Notes under the pieces: generated by a model
Seen by the model: the letters and a program-made list of their open reading frames with translations, nothing else
Database searches by the model: none
Told to the model about the DNA's origin: nothing
Assembly (NCBI RefSeq): GCF_014451325.2
Contig: NZ_JACSCH020000008.1
Span: 186,001 to 250,000, forward strand
Direction: 5' to 3'
Origin: Streptomyces sp. CB02980
GTDB taxonomy: Bacteria; Actinomycetota; Actinomycetes; Streptomycetales; Streptomycetaceae
DNA length: 64,000 nt
Made by a program: the position numbers and the translations under genes
In this document: one piece after another, positions 57,260 to 64,000 of the stretch
Position numbering within the stretch: the stretch's first letter is position 1
Layout of the letters: each line of letters opens with the position of its first letter

Positions 57260-57947
57260 GCGCAGTGCCGGGGCGGATGGTGTCGGGGCCGGTCCCGATG
57301 CGGTAGCCGACACCCGGCACGGTGGCGATGATCCATGGTTCGCCGAGCCGTTTGCGCAGCGCGGAGACGGTGATGCGTACGGCGTTGGTGAGGGGGTCGA
57401 CGTTCTCGTCCCAGGCCCGTTCGAGCAGTTCCTCGGCACTGACGACCCCGCCCTCGGCTGCGACGAGGACTTCGAGGACGGCGAACTGTTTGCGGGTGAG
57501 CGCGACGTACCGCCCGTCCCGGAAGACCTCCCGGCGGAAGGGGTCGACCCGCAGGCCCGCGAGCTCGCGGACCGGGGGCCGGGCGTACGCGCGTCTGCGG
57601 TCGAGCGCCCTCAGCCGCAGGACGAGCTCCCGCAGTTCGAACGGTTTGGTGAGGTAGTCGTCGGCGCCGAGCCCGAAACCGGAGGCCTTGTCGTCGATCC
57701 GGTCGGCTGCCGTGAGCATGAGGATCGGGATGCCGCTCCCGGAGGCGACGATGCGCCGGGCGACCTCGTCGCCGGAGGGGCCGGGGATGTCGCGGTCGAG
57801 GACCGCGAGGTCGTAGGAGTGGACGCTGAGCAGTTCCAGGGCGGAGTCGCCGTCGCCGGCGATGTCGGCGGCGATCGCCTCGAGCCGTAGCCCGTCACGG
57901 ACGGCTTCGGCCAGGTAGGGCTCGTCCTCCACGATCAGTACGCGCAT
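57252..57947 (-). CDS. OmpR-type response regulator
   Basis: This 231-residue regulator has an N-terminal receiver domain (VLIVEDEPYLAEAVRDGLR, phosphoacceptor Asp51 in LAVLDRDIPG, Lys in YLTKPFELREL) and a C-terminal winged helix of the OmpR type (LTRKQFAVLEVLVAAEGGVVSAEELLERAWDE ... VGYRIG). It is first in the operon with the HAMP kinase. TAGGCT on the minus strand ends 6 bases before the ATG and there is no ribosome site, suggesting a leaderless mRNA. Nearby candidate targets include the VanZ-like gene at 58428, which has spaced direct repeats upstream. Confidence 0.94.
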   Translation of the reverse strand: MRVLIVEDEPYLAEAVRDGLRLEAIAADIAGDGDSALELLSVHSYDLAVLDRDIPGPSGDEVARRIVASGSGIPILMLTAADRIDDKASGFGLGADDYLTKPFELRELVLRLRALDRRRAYARPPVRELAGLRVDPFRREVFRDGRYVALTRKQFAVLEVLVAAEGGVVSAEELLERAWDENVDPLTNAVRITVSALRKRLGEPWIIATVPGVGYRIGTGPDTIRPGTAHG

Positions 57948-58069
57948 GGCTGAAGCCTAAGAGGTCGTCTCATTCGGTGAGTCGACAGCGGATGGTGGGG
58001 GGCAGGTGACGGTGGAGAAGGCGAGGAGACCGTCTCGGCATGCCACAAGATCAGATGGCGTGCGCGGCC

Positions 58070-58453
58070 ATGGGTGAGCTGATAGTGATCCGGCACGGTC
58101 AGACCGAGTGGAGCCTGTCGGGACAGCACGCGGGCCGGACCGACCGCGAGTCAAGGCCGGATGGGGACCTGTGGCGCGACGGTGTCGTTCCCGGCGACGC
58201 CGACCACCCGGGTGAGCACCTCGCGCAGGTGGCCGCGCGCACGGACGCGGTGTTGGACCGCATCCGTCCGCTGCTGAACGACGGCGACGTCGCCGTCGTC
58301 GCGCACGGCCACCTGGCCCGCGTGCTCACCGCGCGGTGGCTCGGCCTGGACGCGTCCGCGAGCCGACTGCTCGGCCGCCCGCATCCAGGCACTCTCAGCT
58401 TCCTGGCCGCTGAGGACGGGCAGCCCTTCATCTCCGCCTGGAACGTCCCGTAG
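58070..58453 (+). CDS. Histidine phosphatase family protein with internal deletion
   Basis: The frame shows the start of a phosphoglycerate mutase-like phosphatase (ELIVIRHGQTEWSLSGQHAGRTDR) and its end (WRDGVVPGDADHPGEHLAQVAARTDAVL, then VAVVAHGHLARVLTARWLGLD and the C-terminal AWNVP). Both catalytic His regions remain, but about 60 residues between GRTD and WRDG are absent compared with the usual length of about 195, including the conserved second Arg and Glu region. The join stays in frame. It is most likely a non-functional deletion derivative, though still open. The start could also be ATG 58040. Its end overlaps the convergent VanZ gene by 26 bases. Confidence 0.72.
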   Translation: MGELIVIRHGQTEWSLSGQHAGRTDRESRPDGDLWRDGVVPGDADHPGEHLAQVAARTDAVLDRIRPLLNDGDVAVVAHGHLARVLTARWLGLDASASRLLGRPHPGTLSFLAAEDGQPFISAWNVP

Positions 58454-59165
58454 CCGGAACCCGCAGAGTCACATCCGACACGAGGCGGGGCGGGTCCGAC
58501 GGCGCGCCGGCCGTGGTGCGCCACCAGCGCCGCGAGGCCAGTGCGGCCAGTGCGGCGCCGGTGGCGTTGACCAGGACGTCGTCCACGGAGGACACCCGGT
58601 CGAGCCGGAAGACGTATTGGGCGCTCTCGACCAGGATCGAACAGCCCGCGCCGAGCGCCAGGATCCGGGGCACGGACGCCAGCGCCGCGAACCGCATCGG
58701 GGCGAAGAATCCCAGCGAGGCGAAGACCAGGAGATTGCCGACGATCCCGAGCGTCCCCATCGTGGCCAGGTCCCTCAGCGGTACCAGGCTGACCCGGGCG
58801 GGAGCGATGCCCGGCGCGGCGCCCGGCATCAAGGTCAGCCACAGGAACGGCACCGTCCCGTGGACCGTGCCCACCTCGGCCAGCGACATCCGCCACGCCG
58901 ACGTGACACCGGCGGCGCGCCGCCGGAGCGCCAGCGCCCCCACCACGAGCAGGGACAACGGCACCGCGACCAGCGTCATGAGCACCACACCGTTGAACGT
59001 GTCGAAGCAGCCGTGCCAGCGCCCGGCCATGCACCGCGGAGCGGACATCATGAGCGGCCCCCGCACGACGTACAGCGCGCCCGCCAGACCGAGGACCGCC
59101 AGGCCGATGAACACGGTCCTTCGGGTGCGGCGGGGCGGGGTGGGCAGGGGTGCGCTGTGTGTCAT
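58428..59165 (-). CDS. VanZ family membrane protein
   Basis: This 245-residue protein has four to five membrane helices. The VanZ-like core is in the second half: FLWLTLMPG, GNLLVFASLGFFAPM and a late SILVESAQYVFRLDRVSSVDDVLVNATGAALA, with the family's ESxQ and DVxxN motifs. VanZ confers low-level teicoplanin resistance in enterococci, but most actinobacterial members have unknown roles. I chose the ATG at 59165 with GGGGGC upstream. The frame upstream of it is open but lacks conserved sequence. Confidence 0.9.
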   Translation of the reverse strand: MTHSAPLPTPPRRTRRTVFIGLAVLGLAGALYVVRGPLMMSAPRCMAGRWHGCFDTFNGVVLMTLVAVPLSLLVVGALALRRRAAGVTSAWRMSLAEVGTVHGTVPFLWLTLMPGAAPGIAPARVSLVPLRDLATMGTLGIVGNLLVFASLGFFAPMRFAALASVPRILALGAGCSILVESAQYVFRLDRVSSVDDVLVNATGAALAALASRRWWRTTAGAPSDPPRLVSDVTLRVPATGRSRRR

Positions 59166-59211
59166 GCCCCCATTGAAGAGGGAGGGCGGTTGCGGGGGCG
59201 TATGCGCTTTT

Positions 59212-59229
59212 CGATACACCCGCGATACA
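59212..59229. promoter_or_regulatory. 11-bp spaced direct repeats upstream of vanZ-like gene
   Basis: CGATACA occurs at 59212-59218 and 59223-59229, one helical turn apart, 47 bp upstream of the VanZ-like start. OmpR-type regulators typically bind such tandem repeats, and one is encoded 1.3 kb away. A further duplication, GAAGGGGAGTGCGT, lies at about 59250-59275. No firm promoter is visible in the 188-bp gap. Confidence 0.4.
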
Positions 59230-59353
59230 AGGACTCACGCCGGCACGAAGGGGAGTGCGTGAAGGGGAGTGCGTGAACCAGAGGGCGTGAACCGGCGGCG
59301 AGACGGTCCGAAATCCCCTGGCAGCGGGGTCGCGTGGGCGGGATCATGGTCGG

Positions 59354-59968
59354 ATGAGCCAGCACGCCGAGACCGCCCCGCCCGCCGCGAACACCCCGAA
59401 CCTCCCGCCCGTGGACGCGCTGATCGTCGTGGACGTGCAGTCGGCCTTCGTCACCGGTGACGGCGCCGTGCCCGCGGCCGTGCGGCTCGTCGACCGTACG
59501 ACGGATCTCCTCGCGCGGGCCCGGCGGGACGGTGCGCTCGTCGTGCACCTCCAGAACGACGGACCGCCCGGGGCGGAGGACGAACCCCACACGCCGGGCT
59601 GGGAGCTCCACCACCCCGTCGAGCACGGGCCGCGGGAGCTCGTCATCCGCAAGCCGCACGACGACGGTTTCGAGGAGACCCGGCTCGGCGGCGTGCTCAC
59701 CGACGCGGGTGTGCAGGCGGTCGCCGTCTGCGGCGTGATGTCCGAGATGTGCGTGCAGGCGACGGCTCGTACGGCCCTGGCGCGCGGCTATCGCGTCGTC
59801 GTACCGCACGACGCCCACGCCACCCAGGACGTTCCGGCGGCGCCCGGAATCAGCGAGGCCGTTCCGGCCGCGACGGTCTCCCGGGTCGCGGCGTACGCCC
59901 TGGGGAGCGACGCGGAGGTCACCGTACGAGCCTCCGAGGTCACGTTCACGGGCCCGGCCGCCGGCTGA
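59354..59968 (+). CDS. Isochorismatase-like cysteine hydrolase
   Basis: This 204-residue alpha/beta hydrolase of the nicotinamidase/isochorismatase group has a visible catalytic triad: Asp27 in LIVVDVQ, Lys100 in VIRKPHDDGF and Cys133 in CGVMSEMCVQ, with the expected cis-peptide next to it. Members cleave amides or vinyl ethers; the true substrate here is unknown. The sequence before the ATG shows no good ribosome site. It is convergent with the TetR gene at 59986, 17 bp away. Confidence 0.9.
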   Translation: MSQHAETAPPAANTPNLPPVDALIVVDVQSAFVTGDGAVPAAVRLVDRTTDLLARARRDGALVVHLQNDGPPGAEDEPHTPGWELHHPVEHGPRELVIRKPHDDGFEETRLGGVLTDAGVQAVAVCGVMSEMCVQATARTALARGYRVVVPHDAHATQDVPAAPGISEAVPAATVSRVAAYALGSDAEVTVRASEVTFTGPAAG

Positions 59969-59985
59969 GGCCCCGGGTCGCGCCG

Positions 59986-60582
59986 TCACTCCGGCCGGAG
60001 GGAACGCCAGATGCGGTCCGGCAGGATCCGGGCCGCCTGCCCGAGGTCCACGTCGTACGCGCCGGAGAGCCAGCGGCGCGCGGTCTCGGCGGTCGGTCCG
60101 ATGACCAGCGCCTCGATCAGCGGCTCGGGAGTCGGCGCGATCTCGCCCGCCTCGACGAACGGCCGCAGCCACGCACCGATCGCGGAGAGCAGCGGCTCCT
60201 CGGCCGCCCGGATCCGCTCGGCGTGGGCGACGAGACGGCCCGAGTACGCCGAGGCGTGGATGAACAGCGCGGCGTCCGGGTGCTCCTCGGTGAACCGGAG
60301 GTACGCGGTCACCGCCGCCCGCACCCCCGTCCGGGCGGTCCTGGCACGGCCCAGGGCGGCGACGACCTCGCCGCACAACCGCTCCGTGCACCGGATGTAC
60401 AGAGCGGCGGCGAGGCCGTCGAAACTGCCGAAGTGGTGGTACAGGCTGCCGAGGCTGACACCGCCGGCCGCCGTCACCGCGTTCACGGTGAACCCCTCCT
60501 GGCCGGAGTCCACGTACACCTTCAGTGCCGTGGTCAGCAGGCGCTCGACGGTGGCCTCGCCACGCTGCTGCTTAGGAGACAT
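59986..60582 (-). CDS. TetR family transcriptional regulator
   Basis: This 198-residue regulator has an N-terminal helix-turn-helix (TVERLLTTALKVYVDSGQEGFTVNAVTAAGGVSLGSLYHHFGSFDGLAAALY) and a C-terminal ligand-binding domain. The start is the ATG at 60582 (MSPKQQRG); the frame further upstream is the inside of the palindromic repeat at 60591-60657. That element supplies the only ribosome-site candidate (AGGGTG), so insertion of the repeat may have altered expression. The neighbouring reductase at 60768 in the same direction is a possible partner. Confidence 0.88.
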   Translation of the reverse strand: MSPKQQRGEATVERLLTTALKVYVDSGQEGFTVNAVTAAGGVSLGSLYHHFGSFDGLAAALYIRCTERLCGEVVAALGRARTARTGVRAAVTAYLRFTEEHPDAALFIHASAYSGRLVAHAERIRAAEEPLLSAIGAWLRPFVEAGEIAPTPEPLIEALVIGPTAETARRWLSGAYDVDLGQAARILPDRIWRSLRPE

Positions 60583-60590
60583 GGCGCACA

Positions 60591-60657
60591 CCCTAGGGGG
60601 TATCTTGCCGATCAGGCCGGGCTCGCGACGGCCTGATCGACAAGACACCCCCTAGGG
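60591..60657. repeat. 67-bp palindromic interspersed element flanked by CTAG
   Basis: Arms of 28 bp (60591-60618 and 60630-60657) match at 26 positions around an 11-base loop. The ends read CCCTAGGGGGT on the left and ACCCCCTAGGG on the right. CTAG at both ends with TA as a possible target duplication resembles miniature elements related to IS5/IS427-type transposons. A second, truncated copy lies at 31339-31373. It ends 8 bases before the TetR start. A bidirectional terminator of the reductase gene is an alternative role. Confidence 0.75.
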
Positions 60658-60767
60658 CAGCCGCAACGAGAACTTTGTTCTAGTGGCGCGGCTGCGGAGC
60701 GCCCGGGTCCGGCAGGGTCCGAAGCGGGTCGGGGGAGGGTGCGACCGGGTGCCGGAAGGGTGCGCGG

Positions 60768-61430
60768 TCAGCCCCGGAAGCCCTCGGGACGCTCGGGGGA
60801 GGCCGCGCCCAGCGCGTTGGTCACGGCCTCCACGCCCTCCCGGAGGCCGTAGACCGGGGTGTCCGGCTGCTGGCGCCAGGACTCGTCGATCCCGCCCGCG
60901 TCCACGGAGTCGAAGCCCAGCTCGTCGATGAGGAGCCGCACCTTCTTCTTCGCCACCGTGTCGTCGCCCGCCACGGGCAGGGCGAGCCGCTCCGGGTCGC
61001 CCGCCGGGAGCGGCCGATCCAGGATGTCCTGTGCGTAGGTGCCGTTGAAGGCCTTGATCACCGGGTGGCCGATCCGGAGCTCGGTCCAGCGGCTCTCCGT
61101 CAGGCCCTCGTCCTCGATGGCGGCGATCCGGCCGTCGCGCTCGCGGGGGTAGTAGTTGCCGGTGTCGATGACGGCGAAACCGTCCGCCGCGCCGTCGAGG
61201 AACCCGGCCGGAAGGTCGGGGACGTTCTTCAGTGGAACCGTCACGACGACGATCTCCGCGCCCCGCGCGGCCTCCGAGGCGGTGACGGCGGTGGCGCCGG
61301 TCTCCTCCACGAGCGCGGTGAGGGTCTCCGGGCCGCGGGAGTTGGCCACGGACACGTCGTGACCGAGGGCGGTGAGGCGGCGGGTCAGATTGCCGCCGAT
61401 GTTGCCGGCGCCGATGATGCCGATCTTCAT
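60768..61430 (-). CDS. NADPH-dependent F420 reductase-like / NAD(P)-binding oxidoreductase
   Basis: This 220-residue Rossmann protein has the N-terminal dinucleotide motif IGIIGAGNIGGNLTRRL. It aligns with the F420-dependent NADP oxidoreductase family (VANSRGPETL, VIDTGNYYPRERDG, HPVIKAFNGTYAQDIL, PVAGDD). Members move hydride between F420 and NADP+ or reduce small metabolites; many actinobacterial members have lost F420 use, so the cofactor is open. AAGGAAG lies 6-7 bases before the ATG. It is divergent from the ArsR gene at 61681, whose palindromic operator lies between them. Confidence 0.9.
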   Translation of the reverse strand: MKIGIIGAGNIGGNLTRRLTALGHDVSVANSRGPETLTALVEETGATAVTASEAARGAEIVVVTVPLKNVPDLPAGFLDGAADGFAVIDTGNYYPRERDGRIAAIEDEGLTESRWTELRIGHPVIKAFNGTYAQDILDRPLPAGDPERLALPVAGDDTVAKKKVRLLIDELGFDSVDAGGIDESWRQQPDTPVYGLREGVEAVTNALGAASPERPEGFRG

Positions 61431-61573
61431 GGTGCTTCCTTCTGTCCGTTCCGGCTGTCTCTTCGAGCTGTCTGTTCCAGCCGCCGGAACCCGGAGTCTG
61501 TTCCCGCCGTCCGGAACCGGTCTCGAAACCCACCCCCGTGTCGCGCGCGAGCCGTCTCAGAACGTGAAAGGCA

Positions 61574-61593
61574 AATTGCAAATTTCTGCAATT
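61574..61593. promoter_or_regulatory. Probable ArsR operator in the divergent gap
   Basis: AATTGCA (61574-61580) and TGCAATT (61587-61593) form a perfect inverted repeat with spacer AATTTC, within an AT-rich patch that contrasts with the surrounding GC-rich DNA. It lies in the 250-bp gap between the reductase and ArsR genes, 87 bp before the ArsR start. ArsR-family dimers bind such palindromes; this one could control both genes. Confidence 0.7.
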
Positions 61594-61680
61594 CGATACA
61601 TCCTGGTCGGGCCGTGCCCGTGGGTATCCGCCGGGCTGCGGCGACCCGCCCCGCGCACCCGCGCCCCCGGAGGACAGACC

Positions 61681-62022
61681 GTGCCGGTCCCGCTGTACCA
61701 GGCCAAGGCCGAGTTCTTCCGCATGCTGGGCCATCCCGTACGCGTCCGGGTCCTGGAGCTCCTCCAGGACGGGCCGATGCCGGTACGGGAACTGCTCGCG
61801 CGGATCGAGATCGAGCCGGCGGCGCTCTCGCAGCAGCTCGCCGTGCTCCGCCGCTCCGGGATCGTGACCGCGGCCCGCGAGGGATCCACCGTCGTGTACA
61901 CGCTCGCCGGCGGAGACGTGACCCAGCTGATGCAGTCCGCCCGGCGGATCCTCACCGAGATCGCCCCCGGCCCGCAGACCTGCCTCCCACCCGCGCTTCC
62001 GCAGCCCGCGCTTCCGCAGTGA
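61681..62022 (+). CDS. ArsR family regulator (first of two paralogues)
   Basis: This 113-residue winged-helix protein has PLYQAKAEFFRMLGHPVRVRVLELL at the start and a recognition region around IEPAALSQQLAVLRRSGIVTAAREGSTVVYTL. It has no Cys in the sensing helices, so it is not a classical metal sensor. GTG start with GGAGG 7-8 bases upstream. A closely similar paralogue lies at 62632 with a STAS protein between them. The tail carries a small repeat, ALPQPALPQ. Confidence 0.9.
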   Translation: MPVPLYQAKAEFFRMLGHPVRVRVLELLQDGPMPVRELLARIEIEPAALSQQLAVLRRSGIVTAAREGSTVVYTLAGGDVTQLMQSARRILTEIAPGPQTCLPPALPQPALPQ

Positions 62023-62038
62023 TCGCCGTACGAGAAGG

Positions 62039-62437
62039 ATGACGACGCACATGACGATCGAATGGCGTTACACCGTCCAGCAGGACCTGGGCGTACTGTC
62101 CCTGGCCGGGTTCCTCGGAGCCGACGCCGTGGGGCGGTTCACCGGGGCCGTGGGGTGGGCGGTGGCGCGGGGCACGGGGCCGGTCGTCCTGGACCTGACC
62201 CGGCTGCGGGGCTGGTCGGTCGGCGGGCAGCTCGCCGTCGCGGAGGCGGCGCTCCGGCTGCGGGCGGCGGGCCGCGCCCTCGAACTGGCCGCGATCCCCG
62301 CCGACGGCTCCCTCGTCCCGGCGGGCGAGGGCCCTCCGGTCCCGGTCCACCGCGACCTGGCCGCGGCGCTCGCCGCACACTGCGACGCGGGCGCGGAACA
62401 GCGGGCCTGGCGCAGCGACGCCTGGCCGACCACCTGA
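62039..62437 (+). CDS. STAS-domain-like protein
   Basis: This is a protein of about 132 residues with the STAS pattern WRYTVQQDLGVLSLAGFLGADAVGRFTGAVGWAVARGTGPVVLDLTRLRGWSVGGQLAVAEAALRL. The usual phosphorylatable Ser/Thr after the LxGW region reads WSVGG, so phosphorylation control is doubtful. AGAAGG directly abuts ATG 62039; the ATG 12 bases further on (62051) gives better spacing and may be the true start. It lies 16 bases after the ArsR gene and is probably co-transcribed, suggesting that ArsR controls it. Confidence 0.8.
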   Translation: MTTHMTIEWRYTVQQDLGVLSLAGFLGADAVGRFTGAVGWAVARGTGPVVLDLTRLRGWSVGGQLAVAEAALRLRAAGRALELAAIPADGSLVPAGEGPPVPVHRDLAAALAAHCDAGAEQRAWRSDAWPTT

Positions 62438-62631
62438 TCGCCCGCCGGCGCCAGTACCGCTCACATACCGCCCACGTACGGTCCGTGCACCGCCCAAGTG
62501 CCGGATCGTCCTGGCAGGTTCCGGCCATGATCGGCCGCTGACCCGTCCCCGGTGCGATTCCGTCCCGGCAGGCGCGAGGATGGGGGCATGCTGCAGAGTG
62601 CCGGGTCGATGCGACGCGCGGGGTGGGTGCG

Positions 62632-62979
62632 ATGAGTACGCCGCTCTACCAATTGAAGGCCGAGTTCTTCAAGACACTGGGACACCCCGTCCGCATCCGC
62701 GTCCTGGAGCTGCTGAGCGAGCGCGAGCACGGGGTCGCCGAGATGCTCCGCGACACCGGAGTCGAACCGGCGTACCTCTCCCAGCAGTTGGCGGTCCTGC
62801 GCCGGGCGAACATGGTCGTCGCCCGGCGCGAAGGCACGGCCGTGTACTACGCGCTGACGAGTCCTCAGGTGGCTGACCTGCTGATGACCGCCCGCACGAT
62901 CCTCTCCGGCGTCCTCGCGGGCCAGGCGGAACTGCTGGCCGACCTCCGGGCGCCGGTACCCCGGGAGAAGACCCCCTGA
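62632..62979 (+). CDS. ArsR family regulator (second paralogue)
   Basis: This 115-residue protein is clearly homologous along its whole length to the product of 61681: TPLYQLKAEFFKTLGHPVRIRVLELL and LSQQLAVLRRANMVVARREGTAVYYAL. No Cys is present in the core. The ATG at 62632 was chosen over an in-frame GTG three codons earlier. Preceding bases (GGGTGGG) are a modest ribosome site. The 194-bp gap upstream shows no obvious palindrome, so it may depend on its own weak promoter. Confidence 0.9.
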   Translation: MSTPLYQLKAEFFKTLGHPVRIRVLELLSEREHGVAEMLRDTGVEPAYLSQQLAVLRRANMVVARREGTAVYYALTSPQVADLLMTARTILSGVLAGQAELLADLRAPVPREKTP

Positions 62980-63031
62980 GGTGTGCCCCCTTGTGCCGCG
63001 GCCTCCCATTACTGGTGCGAGGGGTGGACGC

Positions 63032-63240
63032 GCTGAGCACGGTGAGCGCGAGATGGTCGCCGCCCGGGCCGTCGGGATCCTCGGCCTCCCCCTGTACGCC
63101 GGCCTGGTGGAGGTGACGTCGTAGCCGAGGGCTGTCAGGAGCGCGGCGAAGGCGCCGTTGAGGTGGAAGCAGTAGCCGCCGCGCCCACGCATGATCCGGG
63201 CCACGGATTCCTCGGCGCCGATGCCCGTCGACGTCGATCA
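63032..63240 (-). pseudogene. Fragment of an arylamine N-acetyltransferase, frameshifted
   Basis: On the minus strand one frame reads IGAEESVARIMRGRGGYCFHLNGAFAALL (split here as the active-site RGGYCFHLN with its Cys) up to GYDVTS. The neighbouring frame then continues with HQAGVQGEAEDPDGPGG and DHLALTVLS, the next conserved segment of the family. A frameshift therefore lies near 63118-63125. Both the N-terminal LPFENLD region and the His/Asp of the triad are missing. Only about 70 codons survive in the 365-bp gap between ArsR and VOC genes, so this is a dead remnant. Confidence 0.75.
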
Positions 63241-63344
63241 TGTTCCCCTCGCTGCCCGGGCGAACGGTCAGCACGGGTCGGGCCCCGCCTCGTCGCCGCG
63301 ATTCTTGGTGGCGGGCCGCCCGCATCTCAGGCAGGCTGAGCAGC

Positions 63345-63728
63345 ATGTATTCGGTGGTGCAGAACGTGGCGATCGACTGTGCGGATGCCTATGGGATGGC
63401 GCGGTTCTGGAGCGGGGTGACCGGTTGCCCGGTGGACCCGGAGAGCGGACCGGGCGACCCGGAGACCCAGGTGATGCTCAAGGACGGCCCGGTGCTGTAC
63501 TTCAACCAGGTACCGGAACCGAAGACCCTCAAGAACCGCCTCCACCTGTGCCTGCGTCCGACGACCTCGCGCGAGGAGGAGGTCGAGCGCCTCCTGGCCC
63601 TCGGAGCCGCCCTGGCCGGCGACCACCGAAACCCCGACGGCTCGGGCTGGGCGGTCCTCACCGACCCCGAGGGCAACGAATTCTGCGTCCTGCGAAGCGA
63701 CTCCGACCGCGCGAAGACGCCCTGCTGA
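63345..63728 (+). CDS. VOC family (glyoxalase/bleomycin-resistance-like) protein
   Basis: This 127-residue protein is made of two beta-alpha-beta-beta-beta units: VVQNVAIDCADAYGMARFWSGVTGCPVD at the start and WAVLTDPEGNEFCVL at the end, with LHLCLRPTT between. The DPEGNEFC motif is the usual metal-ligand end of the fold. Function is unknown, as for most small VOC proteins. No Shine-Dalgarno is visible, and CAGGCT ends shortly before the ATG, suggesting a leaderless message. It is convergent with the partial gene at the window end. Confidence 0.88.
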   Translation: MYSVVQNVAIDCADAYGMARFWSGVTGCPVDPESGPGDPETQVMLKDGPVLYFNQVPEPKTLKNRLHLCLRPTTSREEEVERLLALGAALAGDHRNPDGSGWAVLTDPEGNEFCVLRSDSDRAKTPC

Positions 63729-63808
63729 AACGGGGACGCGTTCCTGAAACGGGGACGCCTTCCAGGAACGGGGACGCGTTCCTGAAACGGGGATGCCTTC
63801 CAGGAACG
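63729..63808. repeat. 38-bp tandem stem-loop repeat between convergent genes
   Basis: Two 38-bp copies (63729-63766 and 63767-63804, one mismatch) each begin AACGGGGACGCGTTCCTG. Within them CGTTCCTG (63739-63746 and 63777-63784) pairs with CAGGAACG (63763-63770 and 63801-63808), giving two tandem hairpins. The array starts directly after the VOC stop and may terminate both convergent transcripts. Confidence 0.85.
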
Positions 63809-63858
63809 GAGACACCCGGACGCCCGGTGCGGCGATGTCGCTCCGTCTGGGCGCCCCC

Positions 63859-64000
63859 TCAAGCCTTGCGGTCCGGCTGGATGCCCGCCAGGAGGTTGAA
63901 CGCGCCCGTCAGCAGGTTGAGGGTGACCACGCCGACCACCTCCGCGATCACCCGGTCGCTCCAGCCGTGTGCCCGTACCTCGGCGACGTCCCCGTCCGAC
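63859..64000 (-). CDS. Carboxymuconolactone decarboxylase/AhpD-like protein, 5' part outside
   Basis: The last 46 codons of a leftward gene read DGDVAEVRAHGWSDRVIAEV, then VGVVTLNLLTGAFNLLAGI and a short PDRKA tail. This matches the C-terminal helices of carboxymuconolactone decarboxylase-type (AhpD-like) proteins, where a GWSDREIAE...LNxxxNxFN pattern follows the catalytic Cys-x2-Cys. The catalytic part lies beyond the window, so activity cannot be judged. Confidence 0.75.
   Translation of the reverse strand, partial: SDGDVAEVRAHGWSDRVIAEVVGVVTLNLLTGAFNLLAGIQPDRKA

Noticed and set aside
63729..63808. Two 38-bp repeats as a CRISPR or transposon end
   Set aside because: There are no spacers and no terminal inverted-repeat pair with target duplication; two tandem hairpins between convergent genes are simpler.

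Overview
The window reads as chromosomal DNA of a streptomycete or close relative. The base composition is very high in G+C with strong third-position bias, GTG starts are frequent, and many genes start a few bases after a TANNNT-like -10 element without a Shine-Dalgarno site. Gene families typical of the group recur: TetR, MarR, PadR, PaaX and ArsR regulators, two different two-component systems, a Ser/Thr kinase, Tat-exported enzymes, an iron box of the DmdR/IdeR type and an actinobacterial cysteine leader peptide. No phage, plasmid, transposase, rRNA, tRNA or CRISPR locus was seen. The region looks like ordinary-to-accessory chromosome with many small adaptive operons.

Layout. 1-9.7 kb: glutathione peroxidase (cut by the edge), a DUF6011 zinc-knuckle protein, a DRB0094-type RNA ligase, an acyl-CoA thioesterase and DUF3516 helicase operon, a YdjM-like membrane hydrolase, and a TetR regulator divergent from an NAD(P)-binding oxidoreductase with a clear operator between them. 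7.9-11.6 kb: a heterodimeric ABC exporter whose two ATPase halves have lost complementary motifs. 11.7-15 kb: two exported glycan-active proteins, PNGase A-like and GH109-like. 15-20.5 kb: a MarR regulator with a large FAD/Fe-S oxidoreductase, divergent from an ABC exporter. 20.6-21.7 kb: a 19-residue hydrophobic microprotein with its own terminator, then MltG. 21.7-27.2 kb: a flavin monooxygenase and the sulfonate operon ssuCBAD behind a leaderless cysteine leader peptide. 27.3-31.3 kb: an iron-box-controlled siderophore importer.

31.4-47 kb: a nitrobindin-like protein, prolyl oligopeptidase, LuxR-type regulator, a degenerate GyrB ATPase-like protein, aminopeptidase P, a sialidase remnant, a Ser/Thr kinase, a PaaX/GNAT pair divergent from a DUF418 protein across an AT-rich phased-repeat region, and a three-gene redox operon (SnoaL-like, CrtI-like, ferredoxin reductase). 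47-58 kb: a STAS protein, a NarL-type two-component system divergent from a MacB/FtsX-type exporter, a PadR regulator with two membrane proteins and a clear promoter/operator, and an OmpR-type two-component system. 58-64 kb: an internally deleted histidine phosphatase, VanZ, an isochorismatase-like hydrolase, a TetR gene with a 67-bp palindromic repeat at its start, an F420/NADP-type reductase, two ArsR paralogues around a STAS protein, a broken arylamine N-acetyltransferase, a VOC protein and the end of a carboxymuconolactone decarboxylase-like gene.

Recurring themes are small regulator-plus-target units with visible inverted-repeat operators, GC-rich tandem repeats piled up beside terminators and in intergenic gaps, and decaying gene fragments in otherwise compact DNA. 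Starts were chosen from Shine-Dalgarno spacing, overlaps and family length; several remain uncertain and are marked.
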